64,000 nucleotides of DNA from Pseudomonadota bacterium (GCA_023422775.1 JAFAGM010000005.1:55489-119488); one strand, 5' to 3'. Shown: positions 25,115 to 35,653, numbered from the stretch's first letter. A program made the numbers and translations. Notes: a model not told the origin generated them from the letters alone.

Positions 25115-25220
25115 CGATCGCTCCCGTTGCCGTCGTTGATTTGCCCGACGAGGCTGGGCAAGAATTTTCTCTCAGGGACAAGGGCGGAGTCATGATTTGA
25201 ATCGCGACTATTTCTATCGC

Positions 25221-25276
25221 CGTCGTCCCGGACCTCAGATGTGCAATGCACATCTGAGGTCAAGCCCGGGAGGACG
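25221..25276. repeat. Long perfect palindrome between monooxygenase and caspase-like genes
   Basis: GACCTCAGATGTGCA and TGCACATCTGAGGTC (25231-25261) are perfect 15-base arms around a single A. Flanking CGTCGTCCCG and CCCGGGAGGACGG extend the symmetry. It is similar in organisation to repeat family B (perfect core within a CCCGG-type frame) but different in core sequence. Confidence 0.88.
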
Positions 25277-25312
25277 GAGGAGAGGCACATGGCCACCCAT
25301 TCGGCTCTCTCA

Positions 25313-26824
25313 CTACCGCCGGAAACTCTTGATCTCCGAGACGCTGCCGTCGCGGTATGTCAGTTCGACCGAAACCGACCGCGTCTGTGGCGCGAGCTTC
25401 AGATATGGCGTCGCTTCGTGCGGGATCGCGCTGGGGTCGCGCGGATTGCAGGCCGGCATTTTCAGAACCTTGTCCGGCACTGCACTGTCGATGCCGACGC
25501 GCACTTCGCGGATCGCGCAGCGATACGACATCAGATGCGTGTAATAGACCAGGAGCCCGTTGAACTCGCGGAACGACAGCCAGCTCGTCGCGGTCATGTC
25601 GAGGATCTTGCGCTGGTCGCGGATCAGGGCGGATTCCGGATCGAACCGGATCGGGAACGGGCCCTGGGTGTCGCCGTTGGTGTCGACGTAGCGCACCTGG
25701 ATGGTGGCGGCCGGCGCATCGGCCGGGAGTTCGATCGAGGGATTGGGCATCCGCTTGCGGGTGCGCGGGTCGAGCGTGTCCATGAAGCCGGTCTCGCGGA
25801 AGTCGCCGGCCTCTCCCAACCGCCAGGAAATGCCGAGCGCCGGGTCGGCGATCGAGAACACCACGGTCCAACCCCCATTGTGGCGCGAGAACATCGCGAT
25901 CGGCGCGTTGACGGAATCGTTCTGCGGCTTGAGCTGCTGCACCGGCGGCAAGGCCGCGACCTTCTGCGGCGCCCCGGCCGCTTTCGCCGCCGCTTCGGGC
26001 TGGGCTTTCGCCATGCCGTTGAGGAACACGTCGTCGACCATCTGGTCGAAATAAACCGGGATCTGCTTGTGGCGGACCGTCTCCGCCAGTTCGCTGACGA
26101 GGCGCCGCGTGCGCTGCGCGACCTGGACGAGATTGGCGCCGGGCTGCGTCAGCTCTTTCGCAAAGGTTCGCGTGAAGACCGAATTGGGATTGGTGTCGTC
26201 GTTGGAGAGCCGGTCGAGCGCGGTCTGCCGCGGACCTGCCGAGAACACCGAAAACACGCCTTCCGGCAATTGCGTCATCGGCGCGAGACCGCCGCCGCCG
26301 GCAACCGCACGGGTGCCGGCGCGCTCGAACGGATTGTTGCGGCACGCGTCGAACACCAGGATGGCGGTGCGAACTTTCCTGTTCTGCAGCCGCTCGATGA
26401 TGCGGTCGGCCAGAATCGAGGCGTCGCGCACCAGCTCTTCCTGCCCTTCGGTCGCCGCCGGCACGTCGGTCGGCAGCAGAAAATTCTGTCCGGCGATTTC
26501 AAAGCCGTGGCCGGCATAGAAAAAGAACGCGGTGTCGCCGGCATCGACCGCCTTGTCGAATGCCAGCAGCGTCTGGCTGAACGCCTGCCGGCTCTGGTTC
26601 TCCGCCACCATCACCGTGAAGCCGAGCTGCTTGAGCGTGTCGCCCATGGTGCGGGCGTCGTTGACCGCCTTCTGCAGCCTCGGCACGTTCCTGTAGTCGT
26701 TGTTGCCGACCACAAGCGCAACGCGCTTTTCGGCGTGCGCGGGCGACAGGAGGGCCGCAAGCGTCGCGGCTATGCTGGCCGCGGCCAGGGGTGCCGCCAA
26801 CAATCTGGAAAGCCAACCGTTCAT
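25313..26824 (-). CDS. Secreted caspase-family (peptidase C14) protein
   Basis: The 503-residue product has a signal peptide ending AALLSPAHA, then a caspase-like domain: KRVALVVGNNDYRNVPRLQK, the catalytic His in AFFFYAGHGFEIAGQNFLLP and the catalytic Cys in TAILVFDACRNNPF. Both catalytic residues are present. The remaining 250 residues include PVYFDQMVDDVFLNGMAKAQ and a C-terminal region of beta strands without a domain I recognise. Periplasmic location is inferred. Metacaspase-like proteins cleave after basic residues in known cases; the target here is unknown. The divergent AraC-type regulator (27001) starts 176 bases away. Confidence 0.87.
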   Translation of the reverse strand: MNGWLSRLLAAPLAAASIAATLAALLSPAHAEKRVALVVGNNDYRNVPRLQKAVNDARTMGDTLKQLGFTVMVAENQSRQAFSQTLLAFDKAVDAGDTAFFFYAGHGFEIAGQNFLLPTDVPAATEGQEELVRDASILADRIIERLQNRKVRTAILVFDACRNNPFERAGTRAVAGGGGLAPMTQLPEGVFSVFSAGPRQTALDRLSNDDTNPNSVFTRTFAKELTQPGANLVQVAQRTRRLVSELAETVRHKQIPVYFDQMVDDVFLNGMAKAQPEAAAKAAGAPQKVAALPPVQQLKPQNDSVNAPIAMFSRHNGGWTVVFSIADPALGISWRLGEAGDFRETGFMDTLDPRTRKRMPNPSIELPADAPAATIQVRYVDTNGDTQGPFPIRFDPESALIRDQRKILDMTATSWLSFREFNGLLVYYTHLMSYRCAIREVRVGIDSAVPDKVLKMPACNPRDPSAIPHEATPYLKLAPQTRSVSVELTYRDGSVSEIKSFRR

Positions 26825-27000
26825 CGAAAATCCCTGCCTGCACGACTCATCCGCGGCCCGTGCGAGCCAACCTATGCCGTAGTCGGCACATCGGCGCCAT
26901 TGGTTCAACCCCGCCCCGAAAGCTGGGCAAGGCGCGGCCAGCACCCAAAAATGGTCAGTTCGGGCTGTATCGACCCACCGTACAGTTCTGCGCCGGATCA

Positions 27001-27939
27001 ATGATGATCCTGTCGGAATTTGTTCTTACCATGTCTCTCTCTCCCGAAATCCAGGACGCCGTCGTGCTGCGCCGGATCGGCACAGCCAGCCTGATCGAGC
27101 TGCGGGCACCCGTTCGCGCCAGCGAGCGCCGCGCAGGCCACATTGCAAACGCGCCCGATGACAGCCTCTGCATTTATCAGCAGCTCGGCTCCGGCAGCCG
27201 TTTCAGCGGCAATCCGGAATTTTGCATTCATCACGGAATGTTCGCGACGAGTTATTCGAACCTTCCCTACGAAACCGCCGCCCTCGCCGACGACGGCTTT
27301 CACCTGCGTATCCTCAGGGTGCCGGCGGCCGACCTGCGACCGTCGCAACCGGATCTTGTGAAGGCAGGTCTCGGCGATCTCGTGCCGAAGCCGTTTTGCG
27401 AAAACGGCGCACTGGTCCCGCTTCTGGCCTCATGCTTCCGCGACCTGAAGGAAACCGACGAAGCGCGCGAGCCCGAGAGTGCACGATCGCTGGTGCAGGC
27501 GCTGGCTCAACTGGCCTTGATCGAGCGCGGCCTCATACGGCCGAGCAGCCGGGCGGCGCTGCACGCGCTTCGCGTCGGCCGCTTGTCGCTGGCGCGGCGG
27601 TTGATCGCGCGCAACATCTCGCTGTCAACGCTTTCCCCTCGGCTCGTGGCGGACCTGCTCGGGATTTCCGTTCGGCATCTGCACATCCTGTTCGAGAACA
27701 GCGATGTCAGCTTTGCCCAGGCCGTGACCGCGGAGCGCCTCGCCGAAAGCCGCAGGCTCTTGACGCAACCCCGGGAGCAGTCGATTTCGGAAATCGCGAT
27801 GGCCTGCGGCTTCAACAGCCTCGCGACATTCTACCGTTCATTCCAGGCAGCCTACGGCATCTCGCCGGGCAGTTTCCGGGCCGCGCAACGGGCGCATGGA
27901 GCACCATCTGCAACGTCAGGTTCGGCGGAAGTGGTATGA
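27001..27939 (+). CDS. AraC-family transcriptional regulator
   Basis: From the ATG at 27001 the protein has 312 residues (a second ATG at 27031 would give 302). The N-terminal part resembles an AraC-binding-like sensor (LIELRAPVRASERRAGH onwards). The C-terminal double helix-turn-helix spans about 100 residues: LSPRLVADLLGISVRHLHIL and ISEIAMACGFNSLATFYRSF, followed by YGISPGSFR. This is the AraC/XylS DNA-binding pattern. It is divergent from the caspase-like gene, so control of that gene or of itself is plausible but not shown. The effector is unknown. Confidence 0.88.
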   Translation: MMILSEFVLTMSLSPEIQDAVVLRRIGTASLIELRAPVRASERRAGHIANAPDDSLCIYQQLGSGSRFSGNPEFCIHHGMFATSYSNLPYETAALADDGFHLRILRVPAADLRPSQPDLVKAGLGDLVPKPFCENGALVPLLASCFRDLKETDEAREPESARSLVQALAQLALIERGLIRPSSRAALHALRVGRLSLARRLIARNISLSTLSPRLVADLLGISVRHLHILFENSDVSFAQAVTAERLAESRRLLTQPREQSISEIAMACGFNSLATFYRSFQAAYGISPGSFRAAQRAHGAPSATSGSAEVV

Positions 27940-28031
27940 CCCATTCGCGCGGGCCCCGGTGATCCACGAGTGTTCCCCGGCATTTTGTGCCAAAACATTA
28001 AGCTTTTTCGGACCTTCGCGCCCCACCTCCA

Positions 28032-28059
28032 TTGACTTTAGCCGATTGGGCCCTATGTT
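28032..28059 (+). promoter_or_regulatory. Sigma-70-type promoter upstream of the DEAD-box helicase
   Basis: TTGACT (28032-28037) and TATGTT (28054-28059) are 16 bases apart. The resulting 5' leader would be about 150 bases, long enough to hold cold-responsive structure as in other RNA-helicase genes; no specific element is recognised. Confidence 0.45.
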
Positions 28060-28216
28060 CCGGCTCAACGCGGCCTTGGATCGAAGCGCGATTCCCTGGT
28101 TTGCCGCTCGTCTGCGTAAGTCAGAGCCCCCAGCTTCCTAGAGCGCGCCGTTTCGGGGCAAAACGCGACAGCCTTTTTACCTTCGATTCCGAACGGCGGT
28201 GTCGATTAGAGGCTCA

Positions 28217-29707
<1,491 letters not shown>

Positions 29708-29836
29708 ACGAATTCGGCATGACCCCGGCGGCCGGTTTACCGGCCGTTCATTCTCCTCGATTAGCCTGCCAGCGATAATTTAAATCATTCCTGCGCACGG
29801 CAACGAGCGGCACTGCTCGATATTGGGGACGGATCA

Positions 29837-30904
29837 GTGGTCAAGCTGCTCGACGAACACGAGCGCACTTTGGCGTTTGCCGAAGTCGCGCTGGGCCAGA
29901 TCAAATCCCTCCGGCATACCGCCGTCCCGCGCAACTACGAAATCTGGTACGTCTACGCGACCGGGTACAACGCGCCGCTCAACAAGATCATCAACGAGAC
30001 GCTGGCGCGCAACGGCAAACTGAGCGAAGCCGATCTCGAACAGATCTACGAATCCTACCTCTCCCACATCAAGGCCTCCGACCGCATCGACAAGGTCGGC
30101 GCGCGGGTGATCGGCGAAATCGACGACGTGATGAGCCTGATCGTCGATGCGCTCGGCATGTCGCAGAGCTATGACGCCAGGCTGAGCGGCGCCAGCGAGA
30201 AGCTCCGGAGCGCCAGGAACCGCGACCAGATCAAGGCGGTCGTCGATGGCCTTCTGAAGTCCACCCGCGAGATGCAGGAGACCAACAAGGCGCTGGAGAG
30301 CCGGCTGGCGCTGTCAAAGACGGAGATCAGCAATCTCCAGCACAGCCTGGAAGCGATCCGCGCCGAGAGCCTCACCGATCCGTTGACCGGACTGGGCAAC
30401 CGCAAATATTTCGACCGCTCGTTCGACATGGCGGTCCGCGCGGCGCTGTCGAGCGGCGAGCCGCTGTCGCTCCTGATGTTCGACATCGATCATTTCAAGT
30501 CGTTCAACGATTCCTACGGCCACCTCACCGGCGATCAGGTGCTGCGGCTGGTCAGCATGTCGCTGAAACAGACCATCAAGGGCCAGGACATTACCGCGCG
30601 CTACGGCGGCGAGGAATTCGCAGTCGTGCTGCCCAACACCGCGCTGCGCCAGGCGCTGACGGTCGCCGACCACATCCGCCGCGCCGTCATGGCGAAGGAA
30701 TTGAAGAAGAAGTCCACCGGCGAAATCCTCGGCCGCGTCACCATCTCGGTCGGCGTTTCCATGCTGAAGCCCGATGACGACACCGACTCGCTGATCGAAC
30801 GCGCCGACGCCTGCCTCTACGCCGCCAAGCGCAACGGCCGCAACCGCGTCATCTGCGAAGCCGATCCCGAATACGCCGACGAGACCCGCAGCCAAGTCGC
30901 CTAA
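29837..30904 (+). CDS. GGDEF-domain diguanylate cyclase
   Basis: The 355-residue protein starts with GTG. Residues 1-130 form an uncharacterised helical domain (AVPRNYEIWYVYATGYN onwards), followed by a coiled-coil linker (residues about 135-175) and a GGDEF domain: DPLTGLGNRKYFDRSF, LMFDIDHFKSFNDSYGHLTG and ARYGGEEFAVVLP, an active-site sequence. The inhibitory I-site, normally RxxD, reads KGQD, so product inhibition is likely weakened or lost. It should make cyclic di-GMP in the cytosol. It has no membrane segment. Its stop overlaps the convergent TfoX-like gene by four bases. Confidence 0.9.
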   Translation: MVKLLDEHERTLAFAEVALGQIKSLRHTAVPRNYEIWYVYATGYNAPLNKIINETLARNGKLSEADLEQIYESYLSHIKASDRIDKVGARVIGEIDDVMSLIVDALGMSQSYDARLSGASEKLRSARNRDQIKAVVDGLLKSTREMQETNKALESRLALSKTEISNLQHSLEAIRAESLTDPLTGLGNRKYFDRSFDMAVRAALSSGEPLSLLMFDIDHFKSFNDSYGHLTGDQVLRLVSMSLKQTIKGQDITARYGGEEFAVVLPNTALRQALTVADHIRRAVMAKELKKKSTGEILGRVTISVGVSMLKPDDDTDSLIERADACLYAAKRNGRNRVICEADPEYADETRSQVA

Positions 30905-31341
30905 GCCTTCTCCCTGGACTTGCGCCTCGTCGGCCTCCGTTTCGCGGCAGCCTCGGCCGGTTTGCGCGCAGGCTTCTTTGTTGCCCTCGACTTCGCCGCC
31001 TTGCGCGGCTTCGGCCCCTTTCGCAGGGCAGCGCGTTGCGCCGCCGCCAGCGCCGCCCTCGCCCATTCGGCCAGTTCCTCGGAATCATCGAACAACCGTG
31101 CCGGCAACTGCCAGTACGAGTTCACCGTGACCGTCTTCGCCCGCGTCTGATACTGGAACGGCTTCGAGCCCTCCGCCTCGAACTGCGGAATGGTCGTCTC
31201 GTCAGCGCGGAAATAGAGCCCGGCGCGGAGCGCGAGCGCGAAGTTGGTGCCGTCGGCGGAAATGCCGTAGCCGGAAAACATTTTCCTGATGGTCACCGGA
31301 CCGAAATCGGCGAACAGATCGATCAGGAAATCGCGGTCCAT
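30901..31341 (-). CDS. TfoX/Sxy N-terminal-domain protein with basic tail
   Basis: Residues 1-95 of 146 match the TfoX_N fold: LIDLFADFGPVTIRKMFSGYGISADGTNFAL, then LYFRADETTIPQFEAEGSKPFQYQ and YWQLPARLFDD. The remaining 50 residues are Lys/Arg/Ala-rich with no acidic balance, like a nucleic-acid-binding tail. TfoX controls competence in Gammaproteobacteria, but stand-alone TfoX_N proteins in Rhizobiales have no proven role. Transcription is from the minus strand, away from the SUF genes beyond the repeat at 31367-31467. Confidence 0.82.
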   Translation of the reverse strand: MDRDFLIDLFADFGPVTIRKMFSGYGISADGTNFALALRAGLYFRADETTIPQFEAEGSKPFQYQTRAKTVTVNSYWQLPARLFDDSEELAEWARAALAAAQRAALRKGPKPRKAAKSRATKKPARKPAEAAAKRRPTRRKSREKA

Positions 31342-31366
31342 GATAGCCCCAACCTCGACGTCAGCC

Positions 31367-31467
31367 CCTCATGGTGAGGAGGCGCGCGAGCGCCGTCTCG
31401 AACCATGCGGCCCCGATCTCGGCCGCCACCATCCTTCGAGACGCGCGCCGCGCTCCTCAGGATGAGG
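31367..31467. repeat. Palindromic repeat (CCTCATGGTGAGGAG...CTCCTCAGGATGAGG)
   Basis: CCTCATGGTGAGGAGGCGCG pairs imperfectly with the far end CGCTCCTCAGGATGAGG; internally CGTCTCGAACCATG matches a CATCCTTCGAGACG segment. It lies between the sufA stop and the TfoX-like start. A degenerate partial copy is at 42769-42845. Confidence 0.75.
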
Positions 31468-31480
31468 TCCGTGCGTGAAC

Positions 31481-31885
31481 CTAGACCTTCGCCGGCGTCA
31501 GTTGCACGGACTCGCCGCAGCCGCAGGCCGAAACCTGGTTGGGGTTGTTGAAGATGAACTGGGCCTGCATCTTGTCGGCCTTGTAGTCCATCTCGGTGCC
31601 GAGCAGGAACAGGACCGCCTTGGGATCGACCAGGATCTTCACACCCTTGTCCTCGACCACTTCGTCGGTCGGGCGGACCTCGTGGGCGTATTCCACTGTG
31701 TAGGACTGCCCGGCGCAGCCGCCGTTCTTGATGCCGACGCGAAGGCCGACGATCTCGGAATCGGCGCGCCTGGTCAGTTCCGTGATCCGCTGCGCGGCGG
31801 CCTCGGTCAGTTTCATGACCTGCGGGCGGGGCCGCGGCTTCGGCTTGGCGGCAGGCGTTGGTGAAGCGGGTGTCATGTCATTCAT
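31481..31885 (-). CDS. sufA: SufA/HesB-type Fe-S carrier protein
   Basis: This 134-residue protein is an A-type carrier: after a Pro/Lys-rich N-terminal stretch it shows MKLTEAAAQRITEL, VGIKNGGCAGQSYTVEY and the C-terminal pair in SACGCGESV. The three conserved Cys (one in GGCAG, two in CGCG) bind the [Fe-S] cluster for delivery to apoproteins. It is the last gene of the suf cluster, 66 bases after sufT, and is probably co-transcribed. Confidence 0.93.
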   Translation of the reverse strand: MNDMTPASPTPAAKPKPRPRPQVMKLTEAAAQRITELTRRADSEIVGLRVGIKNGGCAGQSYTVEYAHEVRPTDEVVEDKGVKILVDPKAVLFLLGTEMDYKADKMQAQFIFNNPNQVSACGCGESVQLTPAKV

Positions 31886-31951
31886 GTGATCATTCCGAGC
31901 GGCAAATCAATGCCAGTCATGTTCCCGTAAAGCCGTTAACCGCGACGCAAC

Positions 31952-32323
31952 TCACCACATATTGAGGACGAGGCGGGCCTCGTCGGACATGCGATCCGGC
32001 GTCCAGGCCGGATCCCACACCAGATTGACGTTGACGACGCCGACGCCGGGCACGCTGGCGATGGCGTTCTCGACCATGGTCGGCAGTTCGCCGGCCGCCG
32101 GGCAGTTCGGCGTGGTCAGCGTCATCATCACGTCGACGCTGCGGTCGTCCTTGAGGTCGACCTTGTAGATCAGGCCGAGTTCGTAGATGTCGGCCGGAAT
32201 TTCCGGATCGAACACCGTCTTCAGCGCGGCGACGATTTCGCTACCCAACCGCTCGGTCTCCTCGGGCGGCAGCGCCGAGATGGTTTCCATATTGGCGGTC
32301 TTGATTTCGGCCGTGTCACTCAT
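31952..32323 (-). CDS. sufT: SufT-like Fe-S assembly protein (DUF59/MIP18 family)
   Basis: This 123-residue protein is of the MIP18/DUF59 type: AALKTVFDPEIPADIYELGLIYKVDL, then MTLTTPNCPAAGELP (the conserved Cys in TTPNCP) and VNLVWDPAWTPDRMSDEAR. SufT assists Fe-S maturation. Its ATG overlaps the stop of sufS by four bases, indicating translational coupling within the suf operon. Confidence 0.92.
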   Translation of the reverse strand: MSDTAEIKTANMETISALPPEETERLGSEIVAALKTVFDPEIPADIYELGLIYKVDLKDDRSVDVMMTLTTPNCPAAGELPTMVENAIASVPGVGVVNVNLVWDPAWTPDRMSDEARLVLNMW

Positions 32324-33567
32324 GCGAACAAATCCCGCGCCTTGATCAGCGCCTGTGCCAGATGGTCGACTTCTTCCCGGGTATTATACATCCCAAACGA
32401 TGCGCGGCAGGTAGCTGTGATATTGAACCGCTCTAAAAGCGGCATTACGCAATGGGTGCCGGCGCGCACCGCAATTCCCTGCCTATCGATCACGGTGGCA
32501 ACATCGTGGGGGTGGGCGCCCTTCATCTCGAAGGAAATCACCGGTCCCTTGCCCTTCGCGGTGCCGATCAGCCGCAGCGAGTTGATTTCGCGCAAGCGCT
32601 CCTGGGCATAGGTCAGGAGGTCGTGCTCGTGGGCTGCAATGCGCTCCTTGCCGATCGAATTGACGTAGTCGATCGCAGCCCCCAGCCCGATCGATTCCAC
32701 GATCGCGGGCGTGCCGGCCTCGAACTTGTGCGGCGGGTCGCCATAGGTCACCCAGTCGCGGGCGACCTCGCGGATCATCTCGCCGCCGCCGTTATAGGGC
32801 CGCATCGCGACCAGGTGCTCATGCCTGGCATAGAGCACGCCGATGCCGGTCGGGCCGTACAGCTTGTGGCCGGTGAAGACGTAGAAATCCGCGTCGATGT
32901 CCTGCACGTCGATCGCCATGTGCACGGCGGCCTGGCTGCCGTCGACCAGCACCGGGATGCCGCGGGCATGCGCGATCTTCACCACGTCCTTGACCGGGAC
33001 GACGGTGCCGAGCGCGTTCGACATCTGGGTGATCGCCACCAATTTGGTGCGATCGGTCAGGAGTTTCTCGAACTCCTCGATCAGGAAATTGCCTTCGTCG
33101 TCGACCGGCGCCCACTTGATCACGGCGCCATGGCGCTCGCGCAGGAAGTGCCATGGCACGATGTTGGAGTGATGCTCCATGATGGAGATCACGATCTCGT
33201 CGCCGGCCTTGATGTTGGGCTCGCCCCACGACGACGCCACGAGGTTGATGGCCTCGGTGGCATTGCGGGTGAAGATGATCTCTTCGGTGCGCCCGGCGTT
33301 GAGAAACTTCGCGACCTTGGCGCGGCCGCCCTCGTAAGCCTCGGTCGCGGCATTGGCGAGGTAATGCAGGCCGCGATGCACGTTGGCGTATTCGCTTCGG
33401 TAGGCTTCCGTCATGCGGTCGAGCACGGCGGTCGGCTTCTGCGCGGAAGCTGCGTTGTCGAGATAGACCAGCGGCTTGCCGTAGACCTTCATCGCCAGTG
33501 CGGGGAAGTCCTCGCGCACGCGGGCGACGTCGTAGGCACCGTTCATCACGGCCGGATGCCGGGTCAT
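32320..33567 (-). CDS. sufS: SufS-type cysteine desulfurase
   Basis: In 415 residues the PLP Lys is in FTGHKLYGPTGIG; the catalytic Cys is in IAVRAGTHCVMPLLERF. The N-terminal LVYLDNAASAQKPTAVLDRM and the segment IMEHHSNIVPWHFL are typical of group II desulfurases. It extracts sulfur from cysteine for the SufBCD scaffold. Four-base overlaps with sufD upstream and sufT downstream show tight coupling. A second, group I desulfurase is encoded at 37357-38511 at the head of the same cluster. Confidence 0.95.
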   Translation of the reverse strand: MTRHPAVMNGAYDVARVREDFPALAMKVYGKPLVYLDNAASAQKPTAVLDRMTEAYRSEYANVHRGLHYLANAATEAYEGGRAKVAKFLNAGRTEEIIFTRNATEAINLVASSWGEPNIKAGDEIVISIMEHHSNIVPWHFLRERHGAVIKWAPVDDEGNFLIEEFEKLLTDRTKLVAITQMSNALGTVVPVKDVVKIAHARGIPVLVDGSQAAVHMAIDVQDIDADFYVFTGHKLYGPTGIGVLYARHEHLVAMRPYNGGGEMIREVARDWVTYGDPPHKFEAGTPAIVESIGLGAAIDYVNSIGKERIAAHEHDLLTYAQERLREINSLRLIGTAKGKGPVISFEMKGAHPHDVATVIDRQGIAVRAGTHCVMPLLERFNITATCRASFGMYNTREEVDHLAQALIKARDLFA

Positions 33568-34889
33568 GACCGAGCCTCCAGCCAGCGCTGCGCCGCCGCG
33601 ATCGCAAGCTCGCGCAGATCGTCGTTGACAATCGATTCGATCGCCTCGCCCACGAACGCCTGGATCAGCAGCGCCTGCGCTTCCTTCTCGGACAGGCCGC
33701 GGGCGCGCAGGTAGAACAGCAGGCTCTCGTCGAGCGCGCCGGTGGTCGCGCCGTGGCCGCAGGTGACATCATCGGCGAAGATTTCGAGTTCCGGCTTGTT
33801 GTCGGCCTCGGCCTCGTCGGACAGCAGCAGCGCCCGCGTCATCATCTTGGCGTCGGTCTTCTGCGCGTGGGGTTGCACGATGATGCGGCCCTGGAATACC
33901 GAATGGCCGCGGTCATCGGCGACAGCGCGGAACACCTCGCGGCTGGCGCAGCTCGGTACCGCGTGATCCATGAACAGCGTGGTGTCGGCGTGCTGGCGGC
34001 CATTGAGCAGATTGACGCCGTTGGTCTCGACACGGGAATGCTCGCCCGCGAACGCAATCGTCGCCTGATAGCGGCTGACGGCCGCGCCCGAGGTCATGCC
34101 GAAGGTGTTGAAGTGCGCGTGCGCGCCCAGCGTGACGACGGCGGAAGAGATATTGAAGGCTTCGCGGCTGTCCTCGATCAGGCGGACATGGTCGAGCCGC
34201 GAATTATCGCCGATCGCAACGATCAGCGTGTCATGGGCCTGATAGGCCGTCGCGCCCACGGCCCCAATATAGCTCTCGATCAACGTTGCACCGGCATCCC
34301 TGCCGAGACGAAGCATCGAGCGCGTGAACATAGCCGCGGGCGCAGAGCCGCTGGCGACATGAATGATCTGCAGCGGCTGCGTCAGCACGACGCCGTTGGC
34401 GATCTCGATCACCACGCCGTCGGTCATCATCGCGCTGTTGAGCGCCACCATCGGATTGGCGTTATCAGGCGTGAGCAACTGCGCCTGCAGCGCGGCATCG
34501 CCACCCTCCAGCACGTCGCGCAGGGTGCGAACGACAAGTCCCTTCTCCAGCCCATCCAGATCGGAAAGTTTCGGGGCGAACACGCCGTCCACCAGCACCA
34601 GCCGTCGCGCGGACTTGATGGCCTGCAGCTTCACGGCAGCGGCAGCCCGCTTCAATGCGGCCGCATCGGGCACCGGCGCCAGCGGCAGCACTTCGCGCAT
34701 CAGCGCGCGCAGGTCGGTGTATTTCCAGTCCTCGAGCCGGCGATGCGGCAGGCCGACGCTCTCGTAAGCCTCGAAGGCGGCACTTCGCGCCTCGGCGACC
34801 TTGCCCGTGCCCGGCAGCCGGTCGCGCGCGACGGCAAAGCTGTCGCTCAGCGCGCGTCCGGTCTCGTTCTTTGCCAAAGCCAGATTCAT
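33564..34889 (-). CDS. sufD: Fe-S cluster assembly protein SufD
   Basis: The 441-residue SufD protein has the SufBD core beta-helix: FNISSAVVTLGAHAHFNTFG, then SRVETNGVNLLNGRQHADTT, and FQGRIIVQPHAQKTDAKM. The C-terminal ATTGALDESLLFYLRARGLSEKEAQ region is shared with SufB. It forms the scaffold complex with SufB and SufC, in which a conserved His near the SufB interface contributes to the cluster site. It lies 11 bases downstream of sufC. Confidence 0.95.
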   Translation of the reverse strand: MNLALAKNETGRALSDSFAVARDRLPGTGKVAEARSAAFEAYESVGLPHRRLEDWKYTDLRALMREVLPLAPVPDAAALKRAAAAVKLQAIKSARRLVLVDGVFAPKLSDLDGLEKGLVVRTLRDVLEGGDAALQAQLLTPDNANPMVALNSAMMTDGVVIEIANGVVLTQPLQIIHVASGSAPAAMFTRSMLRLGRDAGATLIESYIGAVGATAYQAHDTLIVAIGDNSRLDHVRLIEDSREAFNISSAVVTLGAHAHFNTFGMTSGAAVSRYQATIAFAGEHSRVETNGVNLLNGRQHADTTLFMDHAVPSCASREVFRAVADDRGHSVFQGRIIVQPHAQKTDAKMMTRALLLSDEAEADNKPELEIFADDVTCGHGATTGALDESLLFYLRARGLSEKEAQALLIQAFVGEAIESIVNDDLRELAIAAAQRWLEARS

Positions 34890-34900
34890 TGCGATACCCG

Positions 34901-35653
34901 TCAGGCTGCGTCTTCGAACTGGGCGTAGCCGGAAGCCTCGAGCTCCAGCGCCAGGTCCTTGCCGCCGCTCTTGACGACCCGGCCCTTCGACATCACGTGC
35001 ACGAAATCGGGCACGATGTAGTTGAGCAGCCGCTGATAGTGGGTGATGACGACCATCGCGCGGTCAGGCGAACGCAGCGCGTTGACGCCGTCGGCGGCCA
35101 CGCGCAGCGCGTCGATGTCGAGGCCGGAATCCATTTCATCGAGGATGCAGACGGCAGGTTCGAACAACGCCATCTGCAGGATCTCGTTGCGCTTCTTTTC
35201 ACCGCCGGAAAAGCCGACATTGACGCCGCGCTTGAGCATGTCCTGCGGGATGTTGAGCGACTTGGCGACCTCGCGCACCTTCTTCAGAAAGTCCGGCGTG
35301 GAGAATTCGCTTTCGCCGCGCGCCTTGCGCTGCGCGTTCAGCGCGGTGCGCAGGAAGTTCATGGTCGCGACGCCCGGGATTTCCACCGGATACTGGAACG
35401 CCAGAAACACGCCCTTGGCGGCGCGCTCGTCCGGCGACATCTCCAGCAGGTCTTCGCCCCTGAACAGGATCTCGCCGCCGGTGACTTCGTAGCCGGGCTT
35501 GCCGGCGATGACGTGAGAGAGCGTCGATTTGCCGGAGCCGTTCGGCCCCATGATCGCATGCACCTCGCCCGGGTTCACCGTAAGCGTCAGTCCGTGGAGG
35601 ATCTCGCGATCTTCGACGCGAACTTTCAGATCTTTTACTTCAAGAAATGACAT
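34901..35653 (-). CDS. sufC: Fe-S assembly ATPase SufC
   Basis: This is a 250-residue ABC ATPase. Walker A is MGPNGSGKSTL; the signature is VGFSGGEKKRNEIL, and Walker B is AVCILDEMDSGLDID with the H-loop in VVITHYQRLL. SufC drives conformational change in SufBCD. The start at 35653 (MSFLEVKDLKV) is preceded by TAAGGA; upstream in-frame sequence derives from repeat family A and is not coding. It is separated from sufB by 133 bases holding that repeat, an unusual interruption of this operon. Confidence 0.95.
   Translation of the reverse strand: MSFLEVKDLKVRVEDREILHGLTLTVNPGEVHAIMGPNGSGKSTLSHVIAGKPGYEVTGGEILFRGEDLLEMSPDERAAKGVFLAFQYPVEIPGVATMNFLRTALNAQRKARGESEFSTPDFLKKVREVAKSLNIPQDMLKRGVNVGFSGGEKKRNEILQMALFEPAVCILDEMDSGLDIDALRVAADGVNALRSPDRAMVVITHYQRLLNYIVPDFVHVMSKGRVVKSGGKDLALELEASGYAQFEDAA

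Noticed and set aside
25241..27004. Long open frame on the plus strand (587 codons) over the caspase-like gene
   Set aside because: It is antisense to a gene with clear catalytic motifs; its product is low-complexity and Arg/Gly/His-rich, typical of high-GC shadow frames.
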